A DNA stretch of 64,000 bases from Bradyrhizobium sp. AUGA SZCCT0158. Its GTDB lineage: Bacteria > Pseudomonadota > Alphaproteobacteria > Rhizobiales > Xanthobacteraceae. A model generated the notes under the pieces. It was not told the DNA's origin. It was given only the letters and a program-made list of their open reading frames with translations, and searched no databases. The stretch spans positions 338,540 to 402,539 of the forward strand of contig NZ_JAFCME010000003.1 in assembly GCF_018130065.1 (NCBI RefSeq), read 5' to 3'. This document shows, piece by piece, positions 44,256 to 52,567 of this stretch. A program made the translations under genes and the position numbers. Numbering within the stretch: the first letter of the stretch is position 1; every line of letters begins with the position of its first letter.

Positions 44256-45697
44256 TGGAGGCGGTTGAGGCGCTAGTTAGCAAGGGCGGAAATGATCTCG
44301 CTTCGAATCGCCCATACGAAGCCTTTCGCAATTGGTGCATTGCCGATCTCACACGTGCACATGCAATTGTTGCCAGTGCTCGAGCAGGCGACCCCCAAGC
44401 TGTTGCCTTCGTCACCTTTGCGCTGACTGCTCTGGACGACTCGGCATTAGCACGATCATTCGCCGAAGATTTTTCCGACAAGAGGCGCTTGTCGGCCCTG
44501 TTTGCGCTCGGCCGTATAAAACCAGTCGATCTGATGGACGCAGAAAATACCGTCGGAGTTCTGCTTCCCTTCGTTGACCCATCCAATGATGAAGCGCCGC
44601 GCTGCAATGCCCTGATGTCACTTTTGGAAACCTGCAAACGATTTCCGGATTTGGGGCCAGTTTGGGTGCCGAAGGCAATCGCAGCAGCCACGGTAACCCC
44701 GACGCCCGGCCTGCTGTTCAACATGGCTCGAGCCATTTGGGATTACATCGAGCTCTTCGATCGTACTTCGTTAGAGCGTGCACTCAATGCGCTCAAGGCA
44801 ACCGATCCCGCCATGGAAGGTATCATTAAGCAGATCGATATCGCTCTAGAGAAAATTCTCGCTACTTCTAATGAGGATTTAGCACAAGACTTTCTCACTG
44901 AAGTTATCGCATCGGGCAACGGTGTCGACTTAGAGAAATTCCCGAGCACCAAGCACAACATTGCTAATGGCGATCGGGGCAGACTTTTCAAGTTGCTGGT
45001 GCGCTGGCTTACCAGTGGCGATTCCAATCTCGAAGCAAGCTCGCCTAAGATATTGTCTACCGGCGAGCCACCCATTCCATTCGATACATCCACCGCCGAT
45101 CTCGGCCTTAGTGAACCTGATCACATCTTTCTTGTCCATAAAGCCGTCGGTTGGCTGTTCATGAACAACGTCGCTGCCGCCTCCATTTTGGTTGCGTGCT
45201 TGCGGGGTTGCGATGCCGCGACTGCAGCCGTCATTAGCGGACTTCTGTTTGACCCCCTATTGGTGAACTACGGTGGCAAGGCCCGAGACTATCTTCATAC
45301 AATCAAGAGCGGCGATGTTGCTTATCAGTCGGTCAAAAAAGCCCTCAACGCAGCGGACATCTTCCTAAAGGGATTACGGATTGATCCGCCGATCAAGGAA
45401 CTGCGTCCGTCGGAACAACAACTCAGCGTCATGCGCCGACACGACTACGATTGGATGCGGGGCGTACGAAAGGATGCTGAGAAGCGTTCAATTTTTTTCG
45501 GCTTGGTACATCGTTCTATCATCTTATACGGACGGCGCTCGATAACCTTTGTGCGAGAGCCGGACGGGAGGCGTCGTGCTGTCAGTATGGACATGCATTC
45601 GTTCAGCCATGCGATCGAGCTCCCACGGTCTGAGATTGTCGATCCGGTCGGCCTGAGCATTGCGATTCTCAGCTTGAGGAGCGCGTCCCGAAAATGA
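44156..45697 (+). CDS. large helical protein of unknown family (main part of split gene)
   Basis: The open frame is 513 residues, but its first 18 or so codons overlap the preceding frame and there is no ribosome site at 44156. The real protein probably begins at 43992 and enters this frame at about 44210 through a frameshift, for about 568 residues in total. The sequence is mostly helical, with irregular repeats that could be HEAT-like (for example RLSALFALGRIKPVDLMDAE). The C-terminus is more basic and conserved-looking: VMRRHDYDWMRGVRKDAEKR and IILYGRRSITFVREPDGRRR. Base composition is less GC-rich than the neighbours. Its stop overlaps the start of the next gene (ATGA). Confidence 0.7.
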   Translation: MARFDSLGGSAFFERQNFFYRAIPLLETTAPPLMEAVEALVSKGGNDLASNRPYEAFRNWCIADLTRAHAIVASARAGDPQAVAFVTFALTALDDSALARSFAEDFSDKRRLSALFALGRIKPVDLMDAENTVGVLLPFVDPSNDEAPRCNALMSLLETCKRFPDLGPVWVPKAIAAATVTPTPGLLFNMARAIWDYIELFDRTSLERALNALKATDPAMEGIIKQIDIALEKILATSNEDLAQDFLTEVIASGNGVDLEKFPSTKHNIANGDRGRLFKLLVRWLTSGDSNLEASSPKILSTGEPPIPFDTSTADLGLSEPDHIFLVHKAVGWLFMNNVAAASILVACLRGCDAATAAVISGLLFDPLLVNYGGKARDYLHTIKSGDVAYQSVKKALNAADIFLKGLRIDPPIKELRPSEQQLSVMRRHDYDWMRGVRKDAEKRSIFFGLVHRSIILYGRRSITFVREPDGRRRAVSMDMHSFSHAIELPRSEIVDPVGLSIAILSLRSASRK

Positions 45698-47460
45698 AGC
45701 TGCTAATTCGTGACTACGTGGCATCACTCAAGGAACGACAGGAATTGGATGCCATCCTGCCAGACCTCTTAAGCGAACTCGGCTTTCATGTCATTTCACG
45801 TCCTGGTCGCGGTACGGCCCAACGCGGCGTCGATGTTGCGGCAGTTGGCAAGGACTCCAGGGGCAAGCAAAAAGTTTATCTTTTCACCATTAAGCCCGGC
45901 GATCTAACCCGCCAGGAATGGGACGGAACCTCCCAGAAGGTGCGATCCTCCCTAAATGAGATAATAGACGAGTACATTCCAACTCGGATTCCCGCAGCGT
46001 ATCGCAAACTGAAGGTCGTCATTGTTCTCTGCTTTGGGGGAGATGTGCACGAGAGCGCTCGCTCGCTGGTAACACAATTTACTCGGCGGCATACGACGAG
46101 GAGCATCTCATTTGAAGAATGGAACGGCGACAAGATCGCTGAATTGCTGTTGACCGGAGTACTACGGGAGGAATTGCTGCCAAAGCCGTTGCGATCGAGC
46201 TTCCAGAAAGCGGTGGCGATGGTAGACCAGCCCGATATTGCTTATGAGCATTTCGCGCTCCTTTTGGCAGCACTCAGAAATGGTATAACGACTGGTAAAG
46301 ACGCGGTGCGCGTCTCACGACAGATGTACATCTGTCTTTGGGTACTGTTCGTTTGGGCGCGCGACATCGATAATCTAGACGCCCCCTATCGTTGCAGCGA
46401 GCTTGTGCTGCTCAACTTGTGGGAAATAGTTAAGCCGTCAATTGGCAAGGGAACTGTGCAGGCGCGCTCGCAGGTAGCGGTCGTTCAGCATACGATCAAT
46501 CTCCATATTCAGATCGGCACACTCTTGATTGAGCGCAAGATTTTTCCTCACGTAGATCGCCGCAATGCTCTTTCTGCAGCCGTCGCCACGCGCACACATG
46601 TCGACATCAATCTTAAGATGTTCGACATGCTTGGCCGGATAGCGATGACGGGTCACTGGATGGTGTGGGTAAGCTCTTTGGGAGGTCCCATCGATCCTGA
46701 TTTACCAAGGGCCTTGGACCGAATAGCTCAAGCCGGCATGCAGATGATCCAAAACAATCCGGCGCTCTTCCTACCGCTCAAGGACGAGCAGGCTATCGAG
46801 GTGGCATTGTTCTTGATGTACGCTGTACGTACCGGCGCCTTCGATCGTGATATACACGCATGGCTTCACGAAATGGCGCAACGATTTCAGCTCGCCGTCC
46901 ATTTCAATAGTCGTTATCCTTGCCGCTTCGCGGACTATGAAGATTTGATCGAGCATCCAAAGGATGGGAGCGATGAGTATCGCAACGATGCCCTGGCCGG
47001 GAGCATTCTCATTCCACTACTTGCAGCTTGGCTCGCAGCAGCGAAGGACCGCGTCGCGCTAGACAGATTGACGGCGCTGAAGGCGGACTATTTTAAGGAC
47101 TGCACGCTTCAACTCTGGTTGCCCGGAAGAGAAAGTGAAAATCATCTCTATCTCAACGACGAGATGCATGGCGACGCGCTGACGGATCTGCCGGTCGAGG
47201 GTGACGGGGCCGAGCTGTTGCAGTCCATCGTCGAAGCCTGTGAAGCGAACGAAGGCTTCATGGCTCTAAGCGCGAACAGAACAGGCTATTGGCCCGTGGT
47301 CCTGACAGCATGTCGACACTACCGATTGCCAATACCACCGCAATTCTGGATCGCAACTCTGACCGCGCCGGAACCCACTGTTTCGACGGAAACTTCGGCA
47401 GCGCCCGATGCAAAACCTAGGTCCGGCAGACGCACCTCCTCGAAAGGATCATCCGAATAG
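45694..47460 (+). CDS. protein with possible PD-(D/E)XK-like N-terminal domain and unknown helical region
   Basis: Encodes 588 residues, with the start overlapping the previous stop codon as ATGA, so translation is probably coupled. Residues 15-110 read ELDAILPDLLSELGFHVISR, then RGVDVAAVG, then VYLFTIKPGD. This is the order acidic helix, Gly-Val-Asp (Asp47) and strand with Lys67, as in Mrr/restriction-type nuclease folds. The expected Glu or Gln before the Lys is Thr65 here, so activity is doubtful. Residues 130-560 are an unrecognised helical domain ending ANRTGYWPVVLTACRHYRLP. A disordered Ser/Lys tail closes it. Codon use is less GC-rich than the host. A defence role is inferred only. Confidence 0.75.
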   Translation: MKLLIRDYVASLKERQELDAILPDLLSELGFHVISRPGRGTAQRGVDVAAVGKDSRGKQKVYLFTIKPGDLTRQEWDGTSQKVRSSLNEIIDEYIPTRIPAAYRKLKVVIVLCFGGDVHESARSLVTQFTRRHTTRSISFEEWNGDKIAELLLTGVLREELLPKPLRSSFQKAVAMVDQPDIAYEHFALLLAALRNGITTGKDAVRVSRQMYICLWVLFVWARDIDNLDAPYRCSELVLLNLWEIVKPSIGKGTVQARSQVAVVQHTINLHIQIGTLLIERKIFPHVDRRNALSAAVATRTHVDINLKMFDMLGRIAMTGHWMVWVSSLGGPIDPDLPRALDRIAQAGMQMIQNNPALFLPLKDEQAIEVALFLMYAVRTGAFDRDIHAWLHEMAQRFQLAVHFNSRYPCRFADYEDLIEHPKDGSDEYRNDALAGSILIPLLAAWLAAAKDRVALDRLTALKADYFKDCTLQLWLPGRESENHLYLNDEMHGDALTDLPVEGDGAELLQSIVEACEANEGFMALSANRTGYWPVVLTACRHYRLPIPPQFWIATLTAPEPTVSTETSAAPDAKPRSGRRTSSKGSSE

Positions 47461-47571
47461 TCTGTCCCCTGGGCAATTGCCAAGAGGACGCAGCGACACG
47501 CTTACATACACAATGGTCGAAATTACCAAAATCGCGATGTGCCCGCAGAGTTAATTCAGGGATGCACCCTC

Positions 47572-48858
47572 ATGGAATCCAGAAACATCGTCATCTGCTG
47601 CGACGGCACCGGCAACGAGATTTCCGAAAACATCTCCAATGTGCTGAAGCTCTATCGCTGCCTGCGCAAGACCGAGAAGACCGAGCCGCGGCAGCTGGTG
47701 TTTTACGATCCCGGGGTCGGCACGCTGGCGCGGCCGAACACGTGGCACCGGCTCAGGCAGAATTTCAACGCCATCCTGGGGCTCGCCACCGGCTATGGGC
47801 TCGATGACAACGTGCTGGCGGCCTATTGCTTCCTGGTGCAGAACTGGCGCGAGGGCGACCAGATCTATCTGTTCGGCTTTTCCCGCGGCGCCTACACCGT
47901 GCGGGTGCTGGCGGGGCTGATCCACAAGATCGGCCTGATCACGGAAGAGCAGGCCAATCTCGCCGGCAGCGGCCTGATCGCCTACAAGGCGTTCTCCAGC
48001 GACGAGGCGCCGAAGCTGCGCGAAAAATTCAGGGGGCGCGTCGACGCCGCCGCCGCTGAGGATGCCGAGCCGCCCTCGCCGTTCGACAACGCCGCGCAGT
48101 TCGCGCGCATCACGTCAGCGCGCTGGCCCGTCATCCGCTTCGTCGGCGTCTGGGATACGGTGGCGAGCGTGATCGTGCCGCGGCCCGACCGGTTTTATCT
48201 GCCGAGTCTCGAGGAACTGGCCTGGACGCTGCAGAACCCGAGCGTGCAGATTTTCCGCCAGGCGATCTCGATCGACGAGCGGCGCTGCATGTTCCGCCTG
48301 AAGAAGTGGGACGCGCCGCAGACCTACAAGCCGGTCCGCTTCAACGACATCAAGAACACGCCGCAGGATATTTTGCAGGTGTGGTTTTCAGGCGTGCATG
48401 CCGATATCGGCGGCGGCTATCCCGAAAAGCAATCCGGCCTCTCCAAATATCCGCTGCTCTGGATGATCGACGAGGCCGAGAAAGCCGGCCTCAAATTCAA
48501 CCACGCCAATGTCAACCAGCTCGCCTGGGGCATTCCGCGCAAGAACAGCCCGTTCTCCTATGTCGCGCCTGATGTGCGCGGCGAGGTGCATAATTCGCTT
48601 GTTGGCGCGTGGTGGCTGCTCGAATTCCTGCCGAAGAGCGCGAAGTACAGGGAATGGCCGAAGCGGCAGGTATATTTTGGGTTTTACTTTCCGGATGCGG
48701 AGCCGCGGGTGATTCCGGAAGGTGCTGTCATTCATGAGTCGGTGGTGAAGCGGATGGCCGAGGTGAAGGATTATCGGCCGGTGAATCTGCCGGAGAGGTA
48801 TGAGACGTGGCCGATGCCGGTGAAGGCGGAAGCGGTGGAGATGCCGGCGGAGGTGTGA
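47572..48858 (+). CDS. DUF2235-domain protein (Tle1-like alpha/beta hydrolase)
   Basis: ATG at 47572 gives 428 residues. The opening RNIVICCDGTGNEISENISN and the elbow YLFGFSRGAYTVRVLAGLIH with a GFSRG nucleophile mark the DUF2235 family. It is related to type VI secretion phospholipase effector Tle1 catalytic domains, but lone chromosomal copies are common. Later motifs VGVWDTVASVIVPRP and VWFSGVHADIGGGYPEKQ match the family. No VgrG or immunity-type gene is adjacent. Base composition is host-like, unlike the cassette directly upstream, from which it is separated by 111 bases. Confidence 0.9.
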   Translation: MESRNIVICCDGTGNEISENISNVLKLYRCLRKTEKTEPRQLVFYDPGVGTLARPNTWHRLRQNFNAILGLATGYGLDDNVLAAYCFLVQNWREGDQIYLFGFSRGAYTVRVLAGLIHKIGLITEEQANLAGSGLIAYKAFSSDEAPKLREKFRGRVDAAAAEDAEPPSPFDNAAQFARITSARWPVIRFVGVWDTVASVIVPRPDRFYLPSLEELAWTLQNPSVQIFRQAISIDERRCMFRLKKWDAPQTYKPVRFNDIKNTPQDILQVWFSGVHADIGGGYPEKQSGLSKYPLLWMIDEAEKAGLKFNHANVNQLAWGIPRKNSPFSYVAPDVRGEVHNSLVGAWWLLEFLPKSAKYREWPKRQVYFGFYFPDAEPRVIPEGAVIHESVVKRMAEVKDYRPVNLPERYETWPMPVKAEAVEMPAEV

Positions 48859-48886
48859 GGCACACTGGCGCCACACGAACGGTGCG

Positions 48887-49050
48887 TTCCCTCCCCCCTT
48901 GCGGGGGAGGGCTAGGGAGAGGGGTGGCGGCAGCGGGACTGCCGGTGTAACCGTTGCCCGATCCGCGCACGCGGTGACGAGGCGATCCCTTCACACACCG
49001 CCGATGACGCCACCCCTCTCCCCCGCCCTCCCCCGCAAGGGGGAGGGAGC
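48887..49050. repeat. palindrome pair, CTCCCTCCCCCCTTGCGGGGGAGG family
   Basis: Hairpin arms CCCTCCCCCCTTGCGGGGGA at the left and CCTCCCCCGCAAGGGGGAGG at the right, about 165 bases apart over all. The family also occurs at 42201 and 49644. It follows the DUF2235 stop codon. Confidence 0.83.
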
Positions 49051-49149
49051 GACCGTTCGGGCGGCTCGCTTCTCGCAAACAAGCCGAAACCGCGACTTCC
49101 GCTTTTCAGAATCCATGTCAAGCTCTAATTTTCCGACAATCAAAAATAT

Positions 49150-49570
49150 TTCGCTTTCCATCGCCCCCAAATCACCTGCACATCAATAGCCATCCCGTCC
49201 CACTCAGAGGGGCGTCGGCCGTCGTCATGACGAGGGGCGGGGATGCGGTGGACGCTGAGGTTGCGATTGACGGTCGCGGCCGATGCGTACGGTGAAAGCG
49301 TGTGGTCCTGGCGCCCGTAACGGCGTCAAGCTCCGAAGAAGCTAACGCTTCGAGGGGTGACGGTGGCAATAGAGGCCGTCTCACCGGGGAGAGCGCGCTA
49401 TAAGCCGTAAAGCCACTGCGCAGGGAATGTCGGATGTTCTCCGCTGCCCTGTATGCTCATGTGCAGCTTTTTTAGCACAGAACGCACATGAGACCGCGGG
49501 TGCAGCGCGCATCCGGCATTCCCTGCGCCCTCTGGATTTGGGGGGCGGAACGAAATTGCATAACTCGGGT
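49150..49570. repeat. structured intergenic element (Bradyrhizobium-type repeat)
   Basis: The sequence running from the CCATCCCGTCCCACTCAGAG area to about 49570 resembles, from memory, an intergenic repeat seen in many copies in Bradyrhizobium genomes. Its end is a nested hairpin. The outer arms 49418-49436 and 49510-49528 match at 18 of 19 positions (right arm CATCCGGCATTCCCTGCGC). The inner arms are CTCATGTGC (49456-49464) and GCACATGAG (49484-49492). No protein is credible. It may be a structured RNA or relic of a mobile element. Confidence 0.55.
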
Positions 49571-49643
49571 GAAACCTGCCGCGGGAATGCGGAGGTGTGT
49601 TTGCTTCTTATGGTGGGTCACCAATCGTGCGGCACGAACGGTC

Positions 49644-49749
49644 GGCTCCCTCCCCCCTTGCGGGGGAGGGCTGGGGAGAGGGGTCCACACGGGCAGTCCC
49701 GATGACGCCACCCCTCTCCCTAACCCTCCCCCGCAAGGGGGGAGGGAAC
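49644..49749. repeat. palindrome pair, CTCCCTCCCCCCTTGCGGGGGAGG family
   Basis: Arms GCTCCCTCCCCCCTTGCGGG and CCCGCAAGGGGGGAGGGAAC in opposite orientation, with the inner GGGGAGAGGGGT / ACCCCTCTCCC. Third copy of this family in the window. Confidence 0.83.
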
Positions 49750-50030
49750 GCAGTTGGGCTCGCGATGACAGCAGTGCAAAAATCCCTACCCCACCTTCCC
49801 CATCAGTGCGTCGCCAAACGCGGCGACCCAAATCTCCGTAGTTTCACTGAGTATCTCGCCCGATGGATTGCTTCGCGGAGCCTGTCATCGGGCGGCGCTT
49901 CGCGCCGACCCGTTGGCTCGCAATGACGGTGAGAGGCCCGCCAGGCAGCCCGAACTTTACCGACTGTTCAGCTATTCCCCATACCCTTTTCCCCTGTGCC
50001 AGAATTGGCTTCGAACGCTCAGGACGAGCG

Positions 50031-51152
50031 ATGCTAGAACAATCCATCGCCGATGAGGTCGAGGCGGCCATCAAGGCCGGCTCGGCGCAAAAACACCTCG
50101 AGACTTTCCGCCGCGTCACGGACCTGTTCCTGACCTCGGCCGACGGCTTCAATGGCGAACAGATCGAGCTGTTCGGCGACGTGCTCGAACGGCTGATCAG
50201 GACCATCGAGCTGCGCGCCATCGCCGACGTCAGCGCGCGCATCGCGCTCGCCGAAATGAGCAGCCAGCTCGCATCGGTGAAGCAGGCGCCGCACGCCGTG
50301 ATCCGCCGCCTCGCCCACAACGAGGATATTTCGGTCGCAGCGCCCGTGCTGACCGAGTCCGCGCGGCTGTCGGCGGAGGATCTGGTCGAGCTGGCGCAGA
50401 GCAAAAGCGAGGCGCATCTGCTCGCGATATCCGGCCGCTGGTGGCTCGCCGAGATCGTCACCGACGCGCTGCTGGCGCGGCATTATCCGAGCGTCAGCCG
50501 CAAGCTGGTCGCCAATCCCGGCGCGAAGGTTTCGACGAACGGTTTTGCGGTGCTGCTGGCGCAGGCCGAACACGATCCGGAACTGGCGATCGAGACCGGC
50601 ATCCGCATCGACCTGCCGGCGGATATCAGGCGGCAATTGCTGCGCGACGCCACTGAAGCGGTGCGCACGCGGCTGCTGTCGCGCGCGCCGCCGCATCTGT
50701 TCGAGGAAATCCGCGGCGCCATCGCGGCCGCCGCCGACGGCGCCAGCCGCGAAATGTCGCGCGTGCGCGATTTCGCCGCCGCCAAGCGCTACGTGACGCT
50801 GCTCGCGAAAAACGGCCAGCTCAACGAAGCCGCGCTGTTGAGTTTTGCCAAACAGCGCAAATACGAGGAGACGGTGGCGGCGCTCGCCGAACTGTCGCGC
50901 TCCGGCATCGACGTCATCCGCCCCTTGATGCAGAGCCTGCGCGATGAAGGCCTGCTGGTTCCCTGCCGCGTCGCCGGCCTGCGCTGGGACACGGTGGCCG
51001 CCGTGCTCGACAGCCGCTTCACCTCAGGCCATCTCGGCCCCCACGAACTGGCGCAGGCCAAGGCGCAATACAGCAGGCTGACGCTGGACAACGCGCAGCG
51101 CATGCTGCGGTTCTGGCAGGTGAAGGCGACCGATGCACCGGGAATGAATTGA
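50031..51152 (+). CDS. DUF2336-domain protein
   Basis: ATG 50031 after AGGA gives 373 residues. The sequence is almost wholly helical and begins MLEQSIADEVEAAIKAGSAQ. HLETFRRVTDLFLTSADGFN, then LLSRAPPHLFEEIRGAIAAA follow the pattern of DUF2336 proteins, which have HEAT-like repeats and are frequent in alphaproteobacteria. No enzymatic motif or membrane segment is visible. The upstream frame to 49863 is excluded because it lies in a repeat element. Confidence 0.87.
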   Translation: MLEQSIADEVEAAIKAGSAQKHLETFRRVTDLFLTSADGFNGEQIELFGDVLERLIRTIELRAIADVSARIALAEMSSQLASVKQAPHAVIRRLAHNEDISVAAPVLTESARLSAEDLVELAQSKSEAHLLAISGRWWLAEIVTDALLARHYPSVSRKLVANPGAKVSTNGFAVLLAQAEHDPELAIETGIRIDLPADIRRQLLRDATEAVRTRLLSRAPPHLFEEIRGAIAAAADGASREMSRVRDFAAAKRYVTLLAKNGQLNEAALLSFAKQRKYEETVAALAELSRSGIDVIRPLMQSLRDEGLLVPCRVAGLRWDTVAAVLDSRFTSGHLGPHELAQAKAQYSRLTLDNAQRMLRFWQVKATDAPGMN

Positions 51153-51177
51153 CGGATGCTGCGCGGCGATGCGCACT

Positions 51178-51331
51178 CCCTTCCCTTCTCCCCTTGTGGG
51201 AGAAGGTGGCGCGAAGCGCCGGATGAGGGGTCTCTCACCGCAAGGTCTGTACTCGCGGATAGAACCTCTCACCCGTCTCGCCGTCGCTGCGCGCCGTCGA
51301 TCCACCCTCTCCCACAAGGGGAGAGGGGAAG
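51178..51331. repeat. intergenic palindrome pair, CTTCTCCCCTTGTGGGAGAAGG family
   Basis: Left arm CCCTTCTCCCCTTGTGGGAG, right arm CTCTCCCACAAGGGGAGAGG, with inner GGATGAGGGGTCTC and GAACCTCTCACCCG. Second copy of the family at 26251. It sits between two convergent genes. Confidence 0.82.
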
Positions 51332-51334
51332 CAA

Positions 51335-52435
51335 TCACGCCGCGCGGATCAAGCTCGCGTCGAGATGCTTCAGGCGCGGCATCACTTCCTGCTTCAGGAG
51401 CCGCAGCGAATGGTGCCACGCTTCCGGCTTGTGCTTGTAGTCGAAGCCAAAGACCAGAAGCGTGCCAAAGCCGCCGACCTCATGATAGATCTTCTCGATC
51501 TTCTCGGCGCAGGTCGAGGGCGAGCCGACGATCCAGTTGCGCTTCGCGCAATATTCGGCTGTCACATCCGAGTCAGGCACGTCGGGCGCGTGCTTGAGGT
51601 AGTCCTTGAAACCGAAATGCCCGAGCAGAGGGAGGAAGTATTCGGTCATCATCCGGCCCATCATGTCGCCGACCGACAGCCGCCATGCCTCCTCGTCGGT
51701 GTCGGCGATGAACACCTCGCGCACCAGCCGCCAGTCCTGCCGGTTCGGCTTGCGGCCGGTTTTGGCGGCGCCGATCTCCACCGATTCCCAGTGGCTGCCG
51801 ACATAGGCCGGGTTGAGGTTGAGGCTCATCGGGATATAGCCGCGCTCGCCCGCGAGCTTGAGCGTATCCGATCCCTTGGAGAGGCCGGCAACGCCGATCG
51901 GCGGATGCGGCGCCTGCAGCGGCTTGAGGTGCGGCTTGAGGAAGTCGAACATCACGTCAGGCTTGTTCACCGTCCAGAACTTGCCTTGGTACGACCACGG
52001 CGCGTCCTCGGTCCACATTTTGAGGATGATCTCCAGCGCCTCGCGGGTCATGTCGCGGTTCTGGCCGGACATGCCGTCGACGTTGAACATCGCCCAGTCG
52101 CTCGGCAGGCCCGAGGCTGCGACGCCGAAATTGAGCCTGCCGCCGGAGAGATGGTCGAGCATGGCGACGCGGTTGGCGAGTTCGGCGGGGTGGTGATAGG
52201 GCAGCAAAAAGCCGCCGGGGCCGAGGCGGATATTTTTGGTCTGCAGGAACGCCTGCGCGAGGATCAGGTCCGGCGAGGGGTGCGGCTCCCAGGGGGCGGT
52301 GTGGTGTTCGCCGATCCAGGCTTCCTGATAGCCGAGCTCATCGAGCCATCGCAGCGTCTGCAAGTCCCAGTCGTGACCCTCCTTCAACCCGCACTCCGGC
52401 GGATGGGACGGCATCGTGAAATATCCGATCTCCAT
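51335..52435 (-). CDS. LLM-class flavin-dependent oxidoreductase
   Basis: Encodes 366 residues, with AGAGGAC before the ATG. The start MEIGYFTMPSHPPECGLKEG, the segment EAWIGEHHTAPWEPHPSPDL and ATLR-like barrel strands identify a bacterial luciferase-like monooxygenase. APHPPIGVAGLSKGSDTLKL and the C-terminal VGSPSTCAEKIEKIYHEVGG, for the flavin phosphate, fit. Such enzymes use FMNH2 from a separate reductase and O2 to oxidise aldehydes, ketones, sulfonates or amines. No reductase gene is directly adjacent. The OYE-family gene upstream on the same strand could share its substrate group. Confidence 0.92.
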   Translation of the reverse strand: MEIGYFTMPSHPPECGLKEGHDWDLQTLRWLDELGYQEAWIGEHHTAPWEPHPSPDLILAQAFLQTKNIRLGPGGFLLPYHHPAELANRVAMLDHLSGGRLNFGVAASGLPSDWAMFNVDGMSGQNRDMTREALEIILKMWTEDAPWSYQGKFWTVNKPDVMFDFLKPHLKPLQAPHPPIGVAGLSKGSDTLKLAGERGYIPMSLNLNPAYVGSHWESVEIGAAKTGRKPNRQDWRLVREVFIADTDEEAWRLSVGDMMGRMMTEYFLPLLGHFGFKDYLKHAPDVPDSDVTAEYCAKRNWIVGSPSTCAEKIEKIYHEVGGFGTLLVFGFDYKHKPEAWHHSLRLLKQEVMPRLKHLDASLIRAA

Positions 52436-52567
52436 GGGGCGTCCTCTCGCTGTTTTTTCAAAACGCGTCTGTCGCGCGCAAGCCAGAGCATAGCACGCCT
52501 TGCGTGTGGCCGAGATATGACGAAACCAATGGGCAGAAATTCGCGAGGCGGCGCGCGAAATTTCCCG

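Larger units (their letters stand above)
48859..50030. other. gene-free region, 1172 bases, rich in repeats
   Basis: No frame with protein character was found. It holds two CTCCCTCCCCC palindromes (48887-49050, 49644-49749), a long nested inverted repeat (49418-49528) inside an element of about 400-500 bases, and a partial GTCATTGCGA-type element (about 49860-49930). A relic of mobile or structured DNA is likely. Confidence 0.65.

Noticed and set aside
49200..49384. Short frame of about 70 residues in the gene-free region
   Set aside because: It lies in the repeated element, has no ribosome site and the residues are typical of noncoding GC-rich DNA.
48859..50030. CRISPR array
   Set aside because: The repeats are inverted hairpins of different families, not evenly spaced direct repeats with unique spacers.
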